Both the position numbers and the translations under genes were made by a program. A stretch of DNA of 8,189 bases, taken from NCBI GenBank assembly GCA_030614585.1, contig JAUWTT010000159.1:1-8189 (forward strand). Direction: 5' to 3'. Positions 1-5,840 of the stretch are shown piece by piece. The notes under the pieces are model-generated. The model did no database searches and was not told where the DNA came from. It saw nothing but the letters and a program-made list of their open reading frames with translations. Origin of the DNA: Acidobacteriota bacterium (lineage in GTDB: Bacteria > Acidobacteriota > UBA6911 > RPQK01 > JAPXNP01). How positions within the stretch are numbered: position 1 is the stretch's first letter; each line of letters begins with the position of its first letter.

Positions 1-28
1 ATTTGACATTTGACATTTGACATTTGTC
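1..28. repeat. Tandem heptamer array, family B (ATTTGAC)
   Basis: Four head-to-tail 7-bp units are visible: ATTTGAC three times, then ATTTGTC. The array is probably cut by the window edge. The same family recurs in opposite orientations at 5638-5672 and 5808-5840. A TTG at 17 lies inside this array and opens the reading frame of the downstream DAHP synthase, but a start built from repeat DNA is unlikely. Confidence 0.9.
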
Positions 29-85
29 CCCGGCCACTCCTCAAATGCTGAACGATACCTCGATCTGATAGACTCCCAAGTTGTG

Positions 86-92
86 AAAGAAG
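86..92 (+). promoter_or_regulatory. Weak ribosome binding site deciding the DAHP synthase start
   Basis: The purine run AAAGAAG ends two bases before a GTG at 95. This is a weak match to Shine-Dalgarno with short spacing. It is still better than what precedes the in-frame GTG at 83 or the TTG at 17, neither of which has a purine-rich leader. It supports 95 as the start. Confidence 0.4.
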
Positions 93-94
93 AC

Positions 95-1447
95 GTGGTT
101 CAGAAGGAATGGTCGCCAACTTCCTGGCAAAATTGCCGAATTCTACAGATGCCGGAGTATCCGGATTCCAACGAACTCGATCGCATTGTGGGGGAGTTAA
201 CAAGCTTACCGCCGTTGGTGACGAGTTGGGAGGTCGAGGCCCTGAAGTCTCAATTGGCCGAAGCCGCCCTGGGGAAGCGTTTTCTGCTTCAGGGTGGCGA
301 CTGTTCTGAGAGTTTTCACGACTGCAGGCCGTCGGTTATCGCGAACAAGTTGAAGATTCTGCTTCAGATGAGTCTCGTACTCGTCTCGGGCGCGAGGAAA
401 CCGGTGATTCGAGTGGGGCGAATCGCAGGCCAGTATGCCAAGCCGCGCTCCTCTTACAACGAGACTATCGACGGACAGACACTGCCCAGTTATCGTGGAG
501 ATCTGATTAATCGTTTCGGTTTTGCGGCCGAAGACAGGATTCCGAATCCTGAGCTAATGCTACGGGGCTACGAAAGAGCCGCTCTTACCTTGAATTTCAT
601 CCGAGGGCTGGTCGAGGGAGGATTCGCTGACCTGCATCATCCCGAATATTGGGATCTGGATTTCGTGGCGCACTCTCCTCAAGCGGCTGAGTATCGCCGC
701 GTGGTCGAGATGATTTCCGATTCGCTTCAGTTCCTTGAGAATATGCTCGAGGGAAAGGTGGACGAATTTGAGCGGGTGGATTTCTATACCAGCCATGAGG
801 GGCTCCATCTGTTTTATGAGCAGGCTCAGACTAGAATAGTGCCCCATCGCGAGGGCTGGTATGACCTTGCGGCCCACTTCCCCTGGATTGGAAACCGTAC
901 TCGTGACCTCGACGGTGCCCATGTTGAGTTCTTCCGGGGAATCGCGAATCCGATCGGTATAAAGATCGACGGGACGATGGGTCCCGAGGAGCTCATTGAA
1001 CTTCTCGAAATACTAAATCCGAACAACGAGCCGGGTAGGATTACTTTGATCCACCGGTACGGAGTGGATCAGGTTGCGCTACATCTTCCTTCGCTGATCG
1101 AGGTCGTGAGGAAGAAGCAGAAAGTCGTGCTTTGGTGCTGTGATCCGATGCACGCCAACACAGAAACAACAGGATCTGGCCTCAAGACGAGGGACTTTCG
1201 TAGAATCCTTGCCGAGTTGGAGAGAGCGTTTGAGGTCCATCACGAGATGGGATCGTACTTGGGCGGAGTTCATTTCGAACTCACTGGGGATAACGTCACG
1301 GAGTGTATTGGCGGAGCAAGGGGGCTCACTGAGCGCGATCTGTCTAAAGCCTATCTCACTCAAGTTGATCCGAGGCTCAATTATGAGCAGTCCCTCGAGA
1401 CAGCTATACTGATTTCGACCCTAATGCGGAAGTATGGCGACGGCTAG
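95..1447 (+). CDS. Class II 3-deoxy-D-arabino-heptulosonate 7-phosphate (DAHP) synthase
   Basis: Condenses phosphoenolpyruvate with erythrose 4-phosphate, the first cytosolic step of aromatic amino acid and chorismate synthesis. From a GTG start at 95 the protein has 450 residues, normal for bacterial class II enzymes, and opens with the family's WSPTSW motif at residues 6-11. Every key residue I can align to the characterised Mycobacterium tuberculosis enzyme is present. The metal ligands are C70 (QGGDCSE), H353 (CDPMHAN), E395 (HFELTGDN) and D425 (QVDPRLN). The PEP-site residues are R109 and K116 (RVGRIAGQYAKPR), R268 (GNRTR), K290 and R321. The frame stays open to 17 upstream, but the extra 26 residues resemble nothing in the family and begin in repeat DNA. 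No other shikimate gene is nearby, so an aromatic secondary-metabolite role cannot be excluded, though housekeeping is likelier. A heptamer array begins one base after the TAG. Function is nearly certain; the start is less so. Confidence 0.96.
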   Translation: MVQKEWSPTSWQNCRILQMPEYPDSNELDRIVGELTSLPPLVTSWEVEALKSQLAEAALGKRFLLQGGDCSESFHDCRPSVIANKLKILLQMSLVLVSGARKPVIRVGRIAGQYAKPRSSYNETIDGQTLPSYRGDLINRFGFAAEDRIPNPELMLRGYERAALTLNFIRGLVEGGFADLHHPEYWDLDFVAHSPQAAEYRRVVEMISDSLQFLENMLEGKVDEFERVDFYTSHEGLHLFYEQAQTRIVPHREGWYDLAAHFPWIGNRTRDLDGAHVEFFRGIANPIGIKIDGTMGPEELIELLEILNPNNEPGRITLIHRYGVDQVALHLPSLIEVVRKKQKVVLWCCDPMHANTETTGSGLKTRDFRRILAELERAFEVHHEMGSYLGGVHFELTGDNVTECIGGARGLTERDLSKAYLTQVDPRLNYEQSLETAILISTLMRKYGDG

Positions 1448-1448
1448 A

Positions 1449-1476
1449 AACCGGTGATCAGTAATCGGTGATCGGT
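1449..1476 (+). repeat. Tandem heptamer array, family A (NATCGGT), left arm
   Basis: Four contiguous 7-bp units: AACCGGT, GATCAGT, AATCGGT, GATCGGT. The array starts one base after the DAHP synthase stop codon. It is the left arm of an inverted pair with 1576-1603: against that array's reverse complement, 24 of 28 positions match by eye. Confidence 0.9.
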
Positions 1477-1484
1477 AAAGATTT

Positions 1485-1510
1485 ACCACCAAGTCACCAA
1501 GAGCACCAAG
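1485..1510 (+). repeat. Family C repeat (CACCAAG with 8/9-bp spacing)
   Basis: Three copies of CACCAAG begin at 1487, 1495 and 1504, so the step is 8 then 9 bases. The same 8-then-9 pattern occurs at 5614-5637 and a looser version at 8074-8096. A possible degenerate complement (CTTTGTGG) lies near 1523-1530. The repeat sits in the loop between the family A arms. Confidence 0.75.
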
Positions 1511-1575
1511 AATCGTTTCTGTCCTTTGTGGCAACTCGTTTTCAGCGCGATTACCGATCACCCATTTCCGACACC

Positions 1576-1603
1576 ACCGATTACCGATAACCGATAACCG
1601 GTT
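1576..1603 (-). repeat. Tandem heptamer array, family A, right arm
   Basis: On the plus strand the units read ACCGATT, ACCGATA, ACCGATA, ACCGGTT. Read in the direction of pepF transcription, the array opens with AACCGGT one base after the pepF TAG, exactly mirroring the array after the DAHP synthase stop. A degenerate extra copy lies at about 1549-1562. Confidence 0.9.
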
Positions 1604-1604
1604 C

Positions 1605-3404
1605 CTACTCGCAGTCCTTCGCTAGTTTCTCAGCGCGGCCGATGAGGGTCTCAATTTCACCTAATCCGTGTTGCCAGAACTCGGGGTCCTGGAGGTCTAC
1701 ACCCATCTTACCAACCAGCACGTAAGGCCAATCTGAGCCACCAGCCTCGAGCAACTGTATGTATTTCTCAGCGAAGTTCCCTTTGTTTGATTGGTAAATC
1801 GAATAAAGGGCTAGGACCAGCAGGTTGCCAAATGCGTATGCGTACACGTAACCCGGGGTGTGAATAAAATGTGGTATGTAACTCCACCAGAGAGAATAGT
1901 GATCCCCAAGAGTCACACTGTTCTGAAACATCTCCCGCTGACTTTCCATCCAGAATTCGCTGAGTCGATCCGAGGATAATTCGCCTTCAGTTCTTCGGGC
2001 CGTGTGGACTCTATCCTCAAAGCGGTTCATGGCAATCTGACGAAAGACCGTAGCGATCGTATCGTCAATCTTGCTCATCAACATTGAGAGTTGTGCTCTG
2101 GGGTCAGATTCCGTTTCAAGAAGACTTTCAAAGACAAGCATCTCGCCGAAGACTGAAGCTGTCTCGGAGGTCGTCAACGGGGTGTTTGCCTGGAGGGACC
2201 CTTGCTTTCTTGCAAGATACTGATGAACTCCATGGCCCAATTCATGAGCTAGAGTCTGTACATCACGGGTGTTCCCAGTGAAATTCATCATGATGTAGGG
2301 GTGGACTTCAGGGACGCCAGGATGGCTGAAGGCCCCACCCCTTTTCCCCGGAGTGACCCCAGCGTCGATCCATCTTTTTTCGAAAAAACTCCGGGCGATC
2401 TCCTCCATCAATGGATGGAAGCGGCCATAAGCTTCTAGAACCAAGCCTCGTGCCTTACCCCAGTCGTATTTGGATTCGACTCCGTTAATCGGCGCATACC
2501 GGTCGTAATCGAACAGTTCATCTAAACCGAGAAGGTTGCGCTTGAGGTTGTAATAGCGCGAAACCAGATCAAACCTGGAAGTCACGGAATCAACCAGTGC
2601 GTTAACCGCTACATCGCTAATCTCGTTGGAAAGGTTGCGGCTTGCTAACCAGTTCTCGTATCCGCGAATGCGATCGTCAGAAGCTTTTTCGGCAAGAATG
2701 GTGTTTGCGACATAGGTCAGGACCCGAATATTATCGCGCAATCCCTCGGTGAATGTGAGAGCCACCTCACGACGCGTTGCGCGATCTGGCTGGTAAAACA
2801 AAGCCAGTATTTCTTGCTCGGAGAGGTCCTGGCCTCTGAAACGGAATGTTGCTGCCCCGAGAGTCTCATCGAAAAAACGACTCCATGCCCCAGGGCCCGT
2901 AACGGATTTCTCAGCGAGAATTCGTTCCTCAGGTTCGGTGAGGACATGGTTCCGTCGCAGCGCCAGCGTTTCAAGGTAGTGGCGGAACTGGCTGACCGAG
3001 GGCTCAGCCAATAGAGTCTCAAAGTCGTGTTCCGAAATCTGAAGCAACTCAATCTCGAAAAAGAGGATGGTCTGACCGATTCGTGTGTAGGTTTCACGTA
3101 CTTTCTGTAGTAAAGCCCCTCGTTCGGGAGCGATGGTATTGGTACACCAGTTGAGGAAGGCGTAGGTGTAGGCTCTGTCCAAGTGGTCCTGAAGGCTCTC
3201 GAATTCTTTAAGGCCTACCGCCAACATGTCCGGCGAGAGTTTTTCAACTTTTCCTCTATACTTCTCGGAAAAGTTCTGCGCCCTTGAGCGTGTTTCCTCG
3301 AGAGCCCGCTCCAAATCACTTTCACATTCATATAGATCCGCCAGGTTCCAAGTAACGTCCTCTGCCCCTGTCACCGGTTGCCGGATTTCGCTGGTTGTTG
3401 TCAT
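1605..3404 (-). CDS. pepF: Oligoendopeptidase F, M3 family zinc metallopeptidase
   Basis: Predicted cytosolic zinc endopeptidase that cleaves short peptides, typical of intracellular peptide turnover. The 599-residue length fits the PepF/M3 group. The catalytic motif HELGH is at residues 387-391 (H387 and H391 zinc ligands, E388 catalytic). The third ligand is E414 in TTSETASVFGEM. Upstream, HPGVPEVHPYIMMNFTGN leads into the active site as expected for the family. The conserved C-terminal segment around 509-526 (YIPHFIHTPGYVYAYAFG) supplies the His and Tyr residues of the substrate pocket. No signal peptide or clear membrane segment is seen. The ATG at 3404 has a good ribosome site (GGGGAGAGG). 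The gene is divergent from the Smr gene and convergent with DAHP synthase, so it is probably monocistronic. The actual substrates cannot be read from sequence. Confidence 0.96.
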   Translation of the reverse strand: MTTTSEIRQPVTGAEDVTWNLADLYECESDLERALEETRSRAQNFSEKYRGKVEKLSPDMLAVGLKEFESLQDHLDRAYTYAFLNWCTNTIAPERGALLQKVRETYTRIGQTILFFEIELLQISEHDFETLLAEPSVSQFRHYLETLALRRNHVLTEPEERILAEKSVTGPGAWSRFFDETLGAATFRFRGQDLSEQEILALFYQPDRATRREVALTFTEGLRDNIRVLTYVANTILAEKASDDRIRGYENWLASRNLSNEISDVAVNALVDSVTSRFDLVSRYYNLKRNLLGLDELFDYDRYAPINGVESKYDWGKARGLVLEAYGRFHPLMEEIARSFFEKRWIDAGVTPGKRGGAFSHPGVPEVHPYIMMNFTGNTRDVQTLAHELGHGVHQYLARKQGSLQANTPLTTSETASVFGEMLVFESLLETESDPRAQLSMLMSKIDDTIATVFRQIAMNRFEDRVHTARRTEGELSSDRLSEFWMESQREMFQNSVTLGDHYSLWWSYIPHFIHTPGYVYAYAFGNLLVLALYSIYQSNKGNFAEKYIQLLEAGGSDWPYVLVGKMGVDLQDPEFWQHGLGEIETLIGRAEKLAKDCE

Positions 3405-3414
3405 GCTTGTGTAG

Positions 3415-3423
3415 CCTCTCCCC
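3415..3423 (-). promoter_or_regulatory. Ribosome binding site of pepF
   Basis: Read on the minus strand this is GGGGAGAGG, ending 10 bases before the ATG at 3404. It is the strongest purine-rich leader near this gene's 5' end and supports the chosen start. Confidence 0.6.
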
Positions 3424-3613
3424 TGACTCAGTCACTCTGCCTTAACCAACTTAGCAATATGTCATTCACTTTAGATGAATCGTTATAGCATAAATCAACA
3501 GTCTGAAACGGAGTCCGTGGTCCAGTTGGGGTGGCTTCGATCAGAAGCTGTGATGAGGCCGTTCCCTTTGAGTGTGAAAAGCAGTACCCTGATTGCCCAC
3601 AATAGTCAGTATC

Positions 3614-3620
3614 GTGGGGT
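3614..3620 (+). promoter_or_regulatory. Ribosome binding site of the Smr gene
   Basis: GTGGGGT ends 8 bases before the ATG at 3629. It supports that start over the in-frame TTG at 3593, which would add 12 residues with no family counterpart. Confidence 0.45.
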
Positions 3621-3628
3621 CAGATGCC

Positions 3629-3943
3629 ATGAACCAAAAGAACGATGACAGTGACTGGGCTGAAGAAGCAGTTGAGATCCCGATTGATGGTGTTCTTGAC
3701 CTGCACACTTTCCGACCCGACGAGATCAAGGAATTAGTGCCGGACTATATTGACTGCTGTCTCGAGGAAGGTATTACGGAGATTCGCATTATCCACGGGA
3801 AGGGGAAAGGTGTCTTGAGGCAACTTGTCCGCAGCATCCTTGACCGCCATCCTGCCGTTCTCAAGTACGGAACCCCTTCTGACGCCAGTTCATGGGGAGC
3901 AACGGTGGCCGAGCTTCAACTGCCCGATGAAGAGGAGGCGTAA
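3629..3943 (+). CDS. Stand-alone Smr (MutS2 C-terminal-like) domain protein
   Basis: Small 104-residue protein made almost wholly of one Smr domain, the nuclease-associated fold named for the C-terminus of MutS2. The hallmarks are in order: LDLH at residues 23-26 (usually LDLHG, here followed by T27), the HGKGKGVLR loop at 56-64, and GATVAEL near the C-terminus at 90-96. An acidic N-terminus (NDDSDWAEEAVE) and acidic tail (DEEEA) flank the domain. No mismatch-repair ATPase or linker is attached, so this is the short orphan class. Smr domains elsewhere nick DNA or cleave RNA, for example on collided ribosomes; which substrate applies here is unknown. The gene is divergent from pepF and followed by 405 bp of repeat-rich spacer, so it is likely transcribed alone. 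Confidence 0.9.
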   Translation: MNQKNDDSDWAEEAVEIPIDGVLDLHTFRPDEIKELVPDYIDCCLEEGITEIRIIHGKGKGVLRQLVRSILDRHPAVLKYGTPSDASSWGATVAELQLPDEEEA

Positions 3944-3984
3944 GGGCGTGTTGCCGAAAAGGGTAGCCCACCCAAATCCGGAAC

Positions 3985-4127
3985 TCGAAGCTCGAAATTC
4001 GAAACAAATCTCAAGCTCGAAAATCTAATGACCGAAACAGGTTCTTGTTGATAAGCTATTTAGAAACAGTAACTTGAAGTCATCTAGACCTTCTGATTTC
4101 GTGCTTGTTTCGAATTTCGAGCTTCGA
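3985..4127. repeat. Long inverted repeat, family D (NNTCGAA heptamers), 23-bp perfect arms
   Basis: The left arm 3985-4007 and right arm 4105-4127 are perfect reverse complements over 23 bases, around a 97-base loop. Each arm is itself a heptamer series: ACTCGAA, GCTCGAA, ATTCGAA from 3983 on the left, and TTCGAAT, TTCGAGC, TTCGAAC from 4109 on the right. A lone GCTCGAA also lies at 4015-4021 in the loop. A related array ends the window at 8163-8189. The element begins about 41 bases after the Smr stop. It could act as a 3' hairpin for that transcript or be a miniature mobile element; no target-site duplication was identified. Confidence 0.85.
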
Positions 4128-4141
4128 ACTTCTGCTGTTGC

Positions 4142-4288
4142 GATTTGGGCAACGCACCCGTGATCTTTGGTACCCCAAATGCGTATCTGGTCGAATTTGC
4201 CGGTATCGTCAAACGAGCCAAGTCCAATGTGCGGGATCAAAGCTGGTATGATTCTTCTGGCTCACAGGCCATGATTTCGGCCAGGTAG
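4142..4288 (+). pseudogene. Possible 3' remnant of a displaced gene
   Basis: This frame reads without a stop to a TAG at 4286-4288. From a GTG at 4160 it gives 42 residues, including GTPNAYLVEFAG and DQSWYDSSGSQAMISAR. The composition looks protein-like, with varied codons and no repeat periodicity, unlike the surrounding spacer. The frame stays open upstream into the family D repeat but has no ATG and no convincing ribosome site. I do not recognise the family. It could be the tail of a gene whose 5' end was replaced by the repeat, a small GTG-initiated gene, or chance. Confidence 0.25.
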
Positions 4289-4336
4289 AAAGCGAATTAC
4301 AACGGTAATCCGGAGATCGGAACGGATTCTTTCTTG

Positions 4337-4342
4337 AAGGAG
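4337..4342 (+). promoter_or_regulatory. Strong ribosome binding site of the PLP enzyme gene
   Basis: AAGGAG lies 6 bases before the ATG at 4349, an ideal arrangement. It decides the start against the in-frame TTG at 4334, which would overlap this site. Confidence 0.8.
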
Positions 4343-4348
4343 TCTTCC

Positions 4349-5506
4349 ATGGAGAATTCTGCTCGCAGAATCGAAACTGCTGTCGTTCATGCTGGATCAG
4401 AACGCAAGGTAAAAGGGGCAGTTGTGTTACCCATATTTCAGTCATCGACTTACCTATATTCCGGGCAGTCCGCTTACGAGGATCTGAAGTACATACGCCT
4501 CAGCAATACACCGAATCACGAGGCACTCGGAACGAAGCTGGCCGCACTGGAGGGTGGTGAAAGCGCGCTGGTGACAGCAAGCGGGATGGCGGCCATCTCC
4601 ATGGCTCTGCTTTCAATTCTCTCAGCCGGAGACCACCTGCTAATTCAGGACTGTACATATGGAGGTACGAGAGACCTGGTTTCCGGAGACCTCCCGGCTC
4701 TCGGAATTCAAGTCGACTTCATTGATCCAGGCGCCCCTGATTCCTGGCAGGAGAAGCTGCGACCTGAAACGAAGGCGATTTTTGTGGAGAGCATTTCGAA
4801 CCCTCTGATGCAGATCGGAGATCTGGTTTCGGTGGTAGGTTTTGCGACACGAAACGGTTTGGTCAGCATGATCGATAACACGTTCGCAACACCTGTGAAT
4901 TTCCGACCTCTCGAGCATGGATTCGACCTCGTACTGCATAGCTGTACGAAGTACCTCAACGGACACTCCGATATTGTTGCCGGAGCAGTCGTCGGAGGTG
5001 AAGCGATGGTGAGCAATGTTCGGAGCCGCCTTCTGCGATTCGGAGGTTCCCTGGACCCTCATGCCTGTTTCCTGTTGGACAGGGGGTTGAAGACTCTGGT
5101 CCTTCGGGTAAGACAGCAGAATGAGAGCGCCGCTCAGATTGCCCGGTTTCTTGCTGAACATCCACGCATCGTCAGCGTGAATTATCCGGGGTTACCAGGA
5201 TCCAACGTCGATTCGGGAACCGCTGGCCTCTTTTCTGGTTTCGGAGGGATGTTGAGTTTCGAGGTGGCTGGAGGAGTGGAGAGCGCACGGCGGTTTATAG
5301 ACGGACTCAGAATCGCAGTCGAGGCTCCAAGCCTGGGTGGAGTCGAGACTCTGGTTACCCGCCCGGCAACCACGTCTCACTCAGGCCTCCCCGCCGCGGA
5401 ACGTGAAGCAATCGGCATTTCGGACAGCCTGATCAGACTAACGGTGGGGATCGAAGCTGTCGAAGATCTGATTGACGATCTGAATCAAGGCCTTGGAAGC
5501 CTGTAA
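4349..5506 (+). CDS. PLP-dependent Cys/Met metabolism enzyme (cystathionine gamma-synthase/lyase family)
   Basis: Fold-type I PLP enzyme of trans-sulfuration, 385 residues, typical for the family. PLP is bound by K201 in the [11 protein letters not shown] motif, with D176 (MIDNTFATP) under the pyridine ring, ASGMAA at 77-82 for the phosphate, and Y104 in TYGGT stacking. R363 (LIRLTVGIE) is the expected substrate-carboxylate arginine. The Y48-x-R50 motif that reaches the neighbouring subunit is present but is followed by LSNTPN rather than the common NPT order. Position 106, where methionine gamma-lyases carry their signature Cys in LYGCT, is Gly. This argues against methionine gamma-lyase and for a cystathionine synthase, cystathionine lyase or O-acetylhomoserine-type activity. 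Sequence alone does not separate these. No methionine or cysteine gene adjoins it. A heptamer array overlaps the TAA stop. Confidence 0.93.
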   Translation: MENSARRIETAVVHAGSERKVKGAVVLPIFQSSTYLYSGQSAYEDLKYIRLSNTPNHEALGTKLAALEGGESALVTASGMAAISMALLSILSAGDHLLIQDCTYGGTRDLVSGDLPALGIQVDFIDPGAPDSWQEKLRPETKAIFVESISNPLMQIGDLVSVVGFATRNGLVSMIDNTFATPVNFRPLEHGFDLVLHSCTKYLNGHSDIVAGAVVGGEAMVSNVRSRLLRFGGSLDPHACFLLDRGLKTLVLRVRQQNESAAQIARFLAEHPRIVSVNYPGLPGSNVDSGTAGLFSGFGGMLSFEVAGGVESARRFIDGLRIAVEAPSLGGVETLVTRPATTSHSGLPAAEREAIGISDSLIRLTVGIEAVEDLIDDLNQGLGSL

Positions 5507-5539
5507 TCGGTGATCGGTGACCGGTAATCGGTGATCGGG
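5505..5539 (+). repeat. Tandem heptamer array, family A (NATCGGT)
   Basis: Five contiguous units: AATCGGT, GATCGGT, GACCGGT, AATCGGT, GATCGGG. The first two bases are also the last two of the TAA stop codon (5504-5506) of the PLP enzyme, so the array abuts the gene with no gap. Its inverted partner is at 5732-5759. Confidence 0.9.
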
Positions 5540-5551
5540 GATATGGTGAAG

Positions 5552-5595
5552 AACCGGGAACATGGGTAACACTTCAAACCGGGTACATCGGTTGG
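5552..5595. mobile_element. Possible IS481-like transposon-end remnant
   Basis: Two copies of a motif 25 bases apart read AACCGGGAACATGGGT (from 5552) and AACCGGGTACATCGGT (from 5577), 14 of 16 identical. On the minus strand they resemble tandem TGTTACCNATGTNCCCGGT motifs that I recall from termini of IS481-type elements. No transposase lies in the window, so this would be a solo end or relic. The assignment is from memory. Confidence 0.35.
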
Positions 5596-5613
5596 CCGGT
5601 TAGTAGGGTTTAC

Positions 5614-5637
5614 CACTAAGGCACCAAGGGCACTAGG
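5614..5637 (+). repeat. Family C repeat, second copy
   Basis: CACTAAG, CACCAAG and CACTAGG start at 5614, 5622 and 5631. This is the same 8-then-9-base step as the copy at 1487-1510. The next base begins the family B array. Confidence 0.75.
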
Positions 5638-5672
5638 AAATGACAAATGACAAATGTCAAATGACAAGTGAC
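5638..5672 (+). repeat. Tandem heptamer array, family B (AAATGAC), left arm
   Basis: Five contiguous units: AAATGAC, AAATGAC, AAATGTC, AAATGAC, AAGTGAC. The array is inverted relative to 1-28 and pairs with 5808-5840. Units three to five match the reverse complement of that array at 18 of 21 positions, including the variant unit AAGTGNC. Confidence 0.9.
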
Positions 5673-5695
5673 AATCTACCGGCATCCGGCATCCC

Positions 5696-5728
5696 CCTTC
5701 GCTCTTCGAGCTACGGACGACAGGTCGG
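5696..5728 (+). repeat. Family H repeat, copy 1 (CCTTCGCT...GACAGG)
   Basis: This copy runs CCTTCGCT, CTTCG, AGCT, ACGG, ACGACAGG, TCGG. It parallels the copy at 5765-5794, which has the same blocks with a shorter middle. CTTCG followed by AGCT can form a small hairpin with the flanks. It lies immediately before the family A right arm. Confidence 0.7.
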
Positions 5729-5731
5729 ATC

Positions 5732-5759
5732 ACCGATTACCGATGACTGATCACCGATA
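5732..5759 (-). repeat. Tandem heptamer array, family A, right arm
   Basis: Plus-strand units are ACCGATT, ACCGATG, ACTGATC, ACCGATA. The array is the inverted partner of 5505-5539, about 190 bases apart. Confidence 0.88.
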
Positions 5760-5761
5760 AC

Positions 5762-5794
5762 CCTCCTTCGCTAAAGCTATGGAGGACAGGCCGG
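5762..5794 (+). repeat. Family H repeat, copy 2, with hairpin
   Basis: The direct-repeat copy at 5765-5794 carries CCTTCGCT, AAAGCT, ATGG, AGGACAGG. Bases 5762-5772 and 5775-5785 are complementary at 9 of 11 positions, giving a compact stem. It lies between the family A and family B right arms. I recall very similar motifs as dispersed repeats in environmental genomes, but this is unverified. Confidence 0.65.
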
Positions 5795-5807
5795 TCCCCC
5801 CGTCCCC

Positions 5808-5840
5808 CATTTGTCATTTGACACTTGCCATTTGACATTC
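5808..5840 (-). repeat. Tandem heptamer array, family B, right arm
   Basis: Plus-strand units are CATTTGT, CATTTGA, CACTTGC, CATTTGA, then a partial CATTC. Read in the direction of the radical SAM gene, it begins at the base right after that gene's TAG (5841-5843). It pairs with 5638-5672. Confidence 0.9.

Larger units (their letters stand above)
1449..1603. terminator. Putative shared 3' hairpin of two convergent genes
   Basis: The left family A array (1449-1476) and right array (1576-1603) are reverse complements at about 24 of 28 positions, separated by about 99 bases. Either converging transcript, from DAHP synthase or PepF, would carry both arms if it ran through the spacer. There is no T-run after either arm, so this is not a classical intrinsic terminator. 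A role in 3'-end formation or mRNA protection is inferred from position and symmetry only. Confidence 0.35.
3405..3628. other. Divergent promoter region between pepF and the Smr gene
   Basis: This 224-bp spacer is the only one in the window without recognisable repeat arrays, and it must hold the promoters of both genes. An 11-bp perfect palindrome, TGACTCAGTCA, lies at 3424-3434, directly upstream of the pepF ribosome site. On the minus strand a weak TTGATT followed 17 bases later by TCTAAA lies in the AT-rich part around 3470-3500. I do not consider that pair strong enough to annotate as a promoter. Confidence 0.45.

Noticed and set aside
1..28. CRISPR array, considered for all tandem repeats here
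   Set aside because: The units are 7-9 bp and contiguous with no unique spacers, and no cas genes are present.
3593..3628. Longer Smr protein from TTG at 3593
   Set aside because: The added residues are not Smr-like, and the ATG at 3629 has the better ribosome site.
4128..4348. SAM or other riboswitch upstream of the sulfur-metabolism enzyme
   Set aside because: I could not find conserved riboswitch core elements or a terminator with a T-run in this leader.
4640..5161. 173-residue minus-strand frame inside the PLP enzyme gene
   Set aside because: It is antisense to a gene with a complete catalytic set, so it is a shadow frame.
5485..5733. 82-residue minus-strand frame between the PLP enzyme and the radical SAM gene
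   Set aside because: Its peptide ([24 protein letters not shown]) is just the family B and A repeats translated, a known type of spurious protein.
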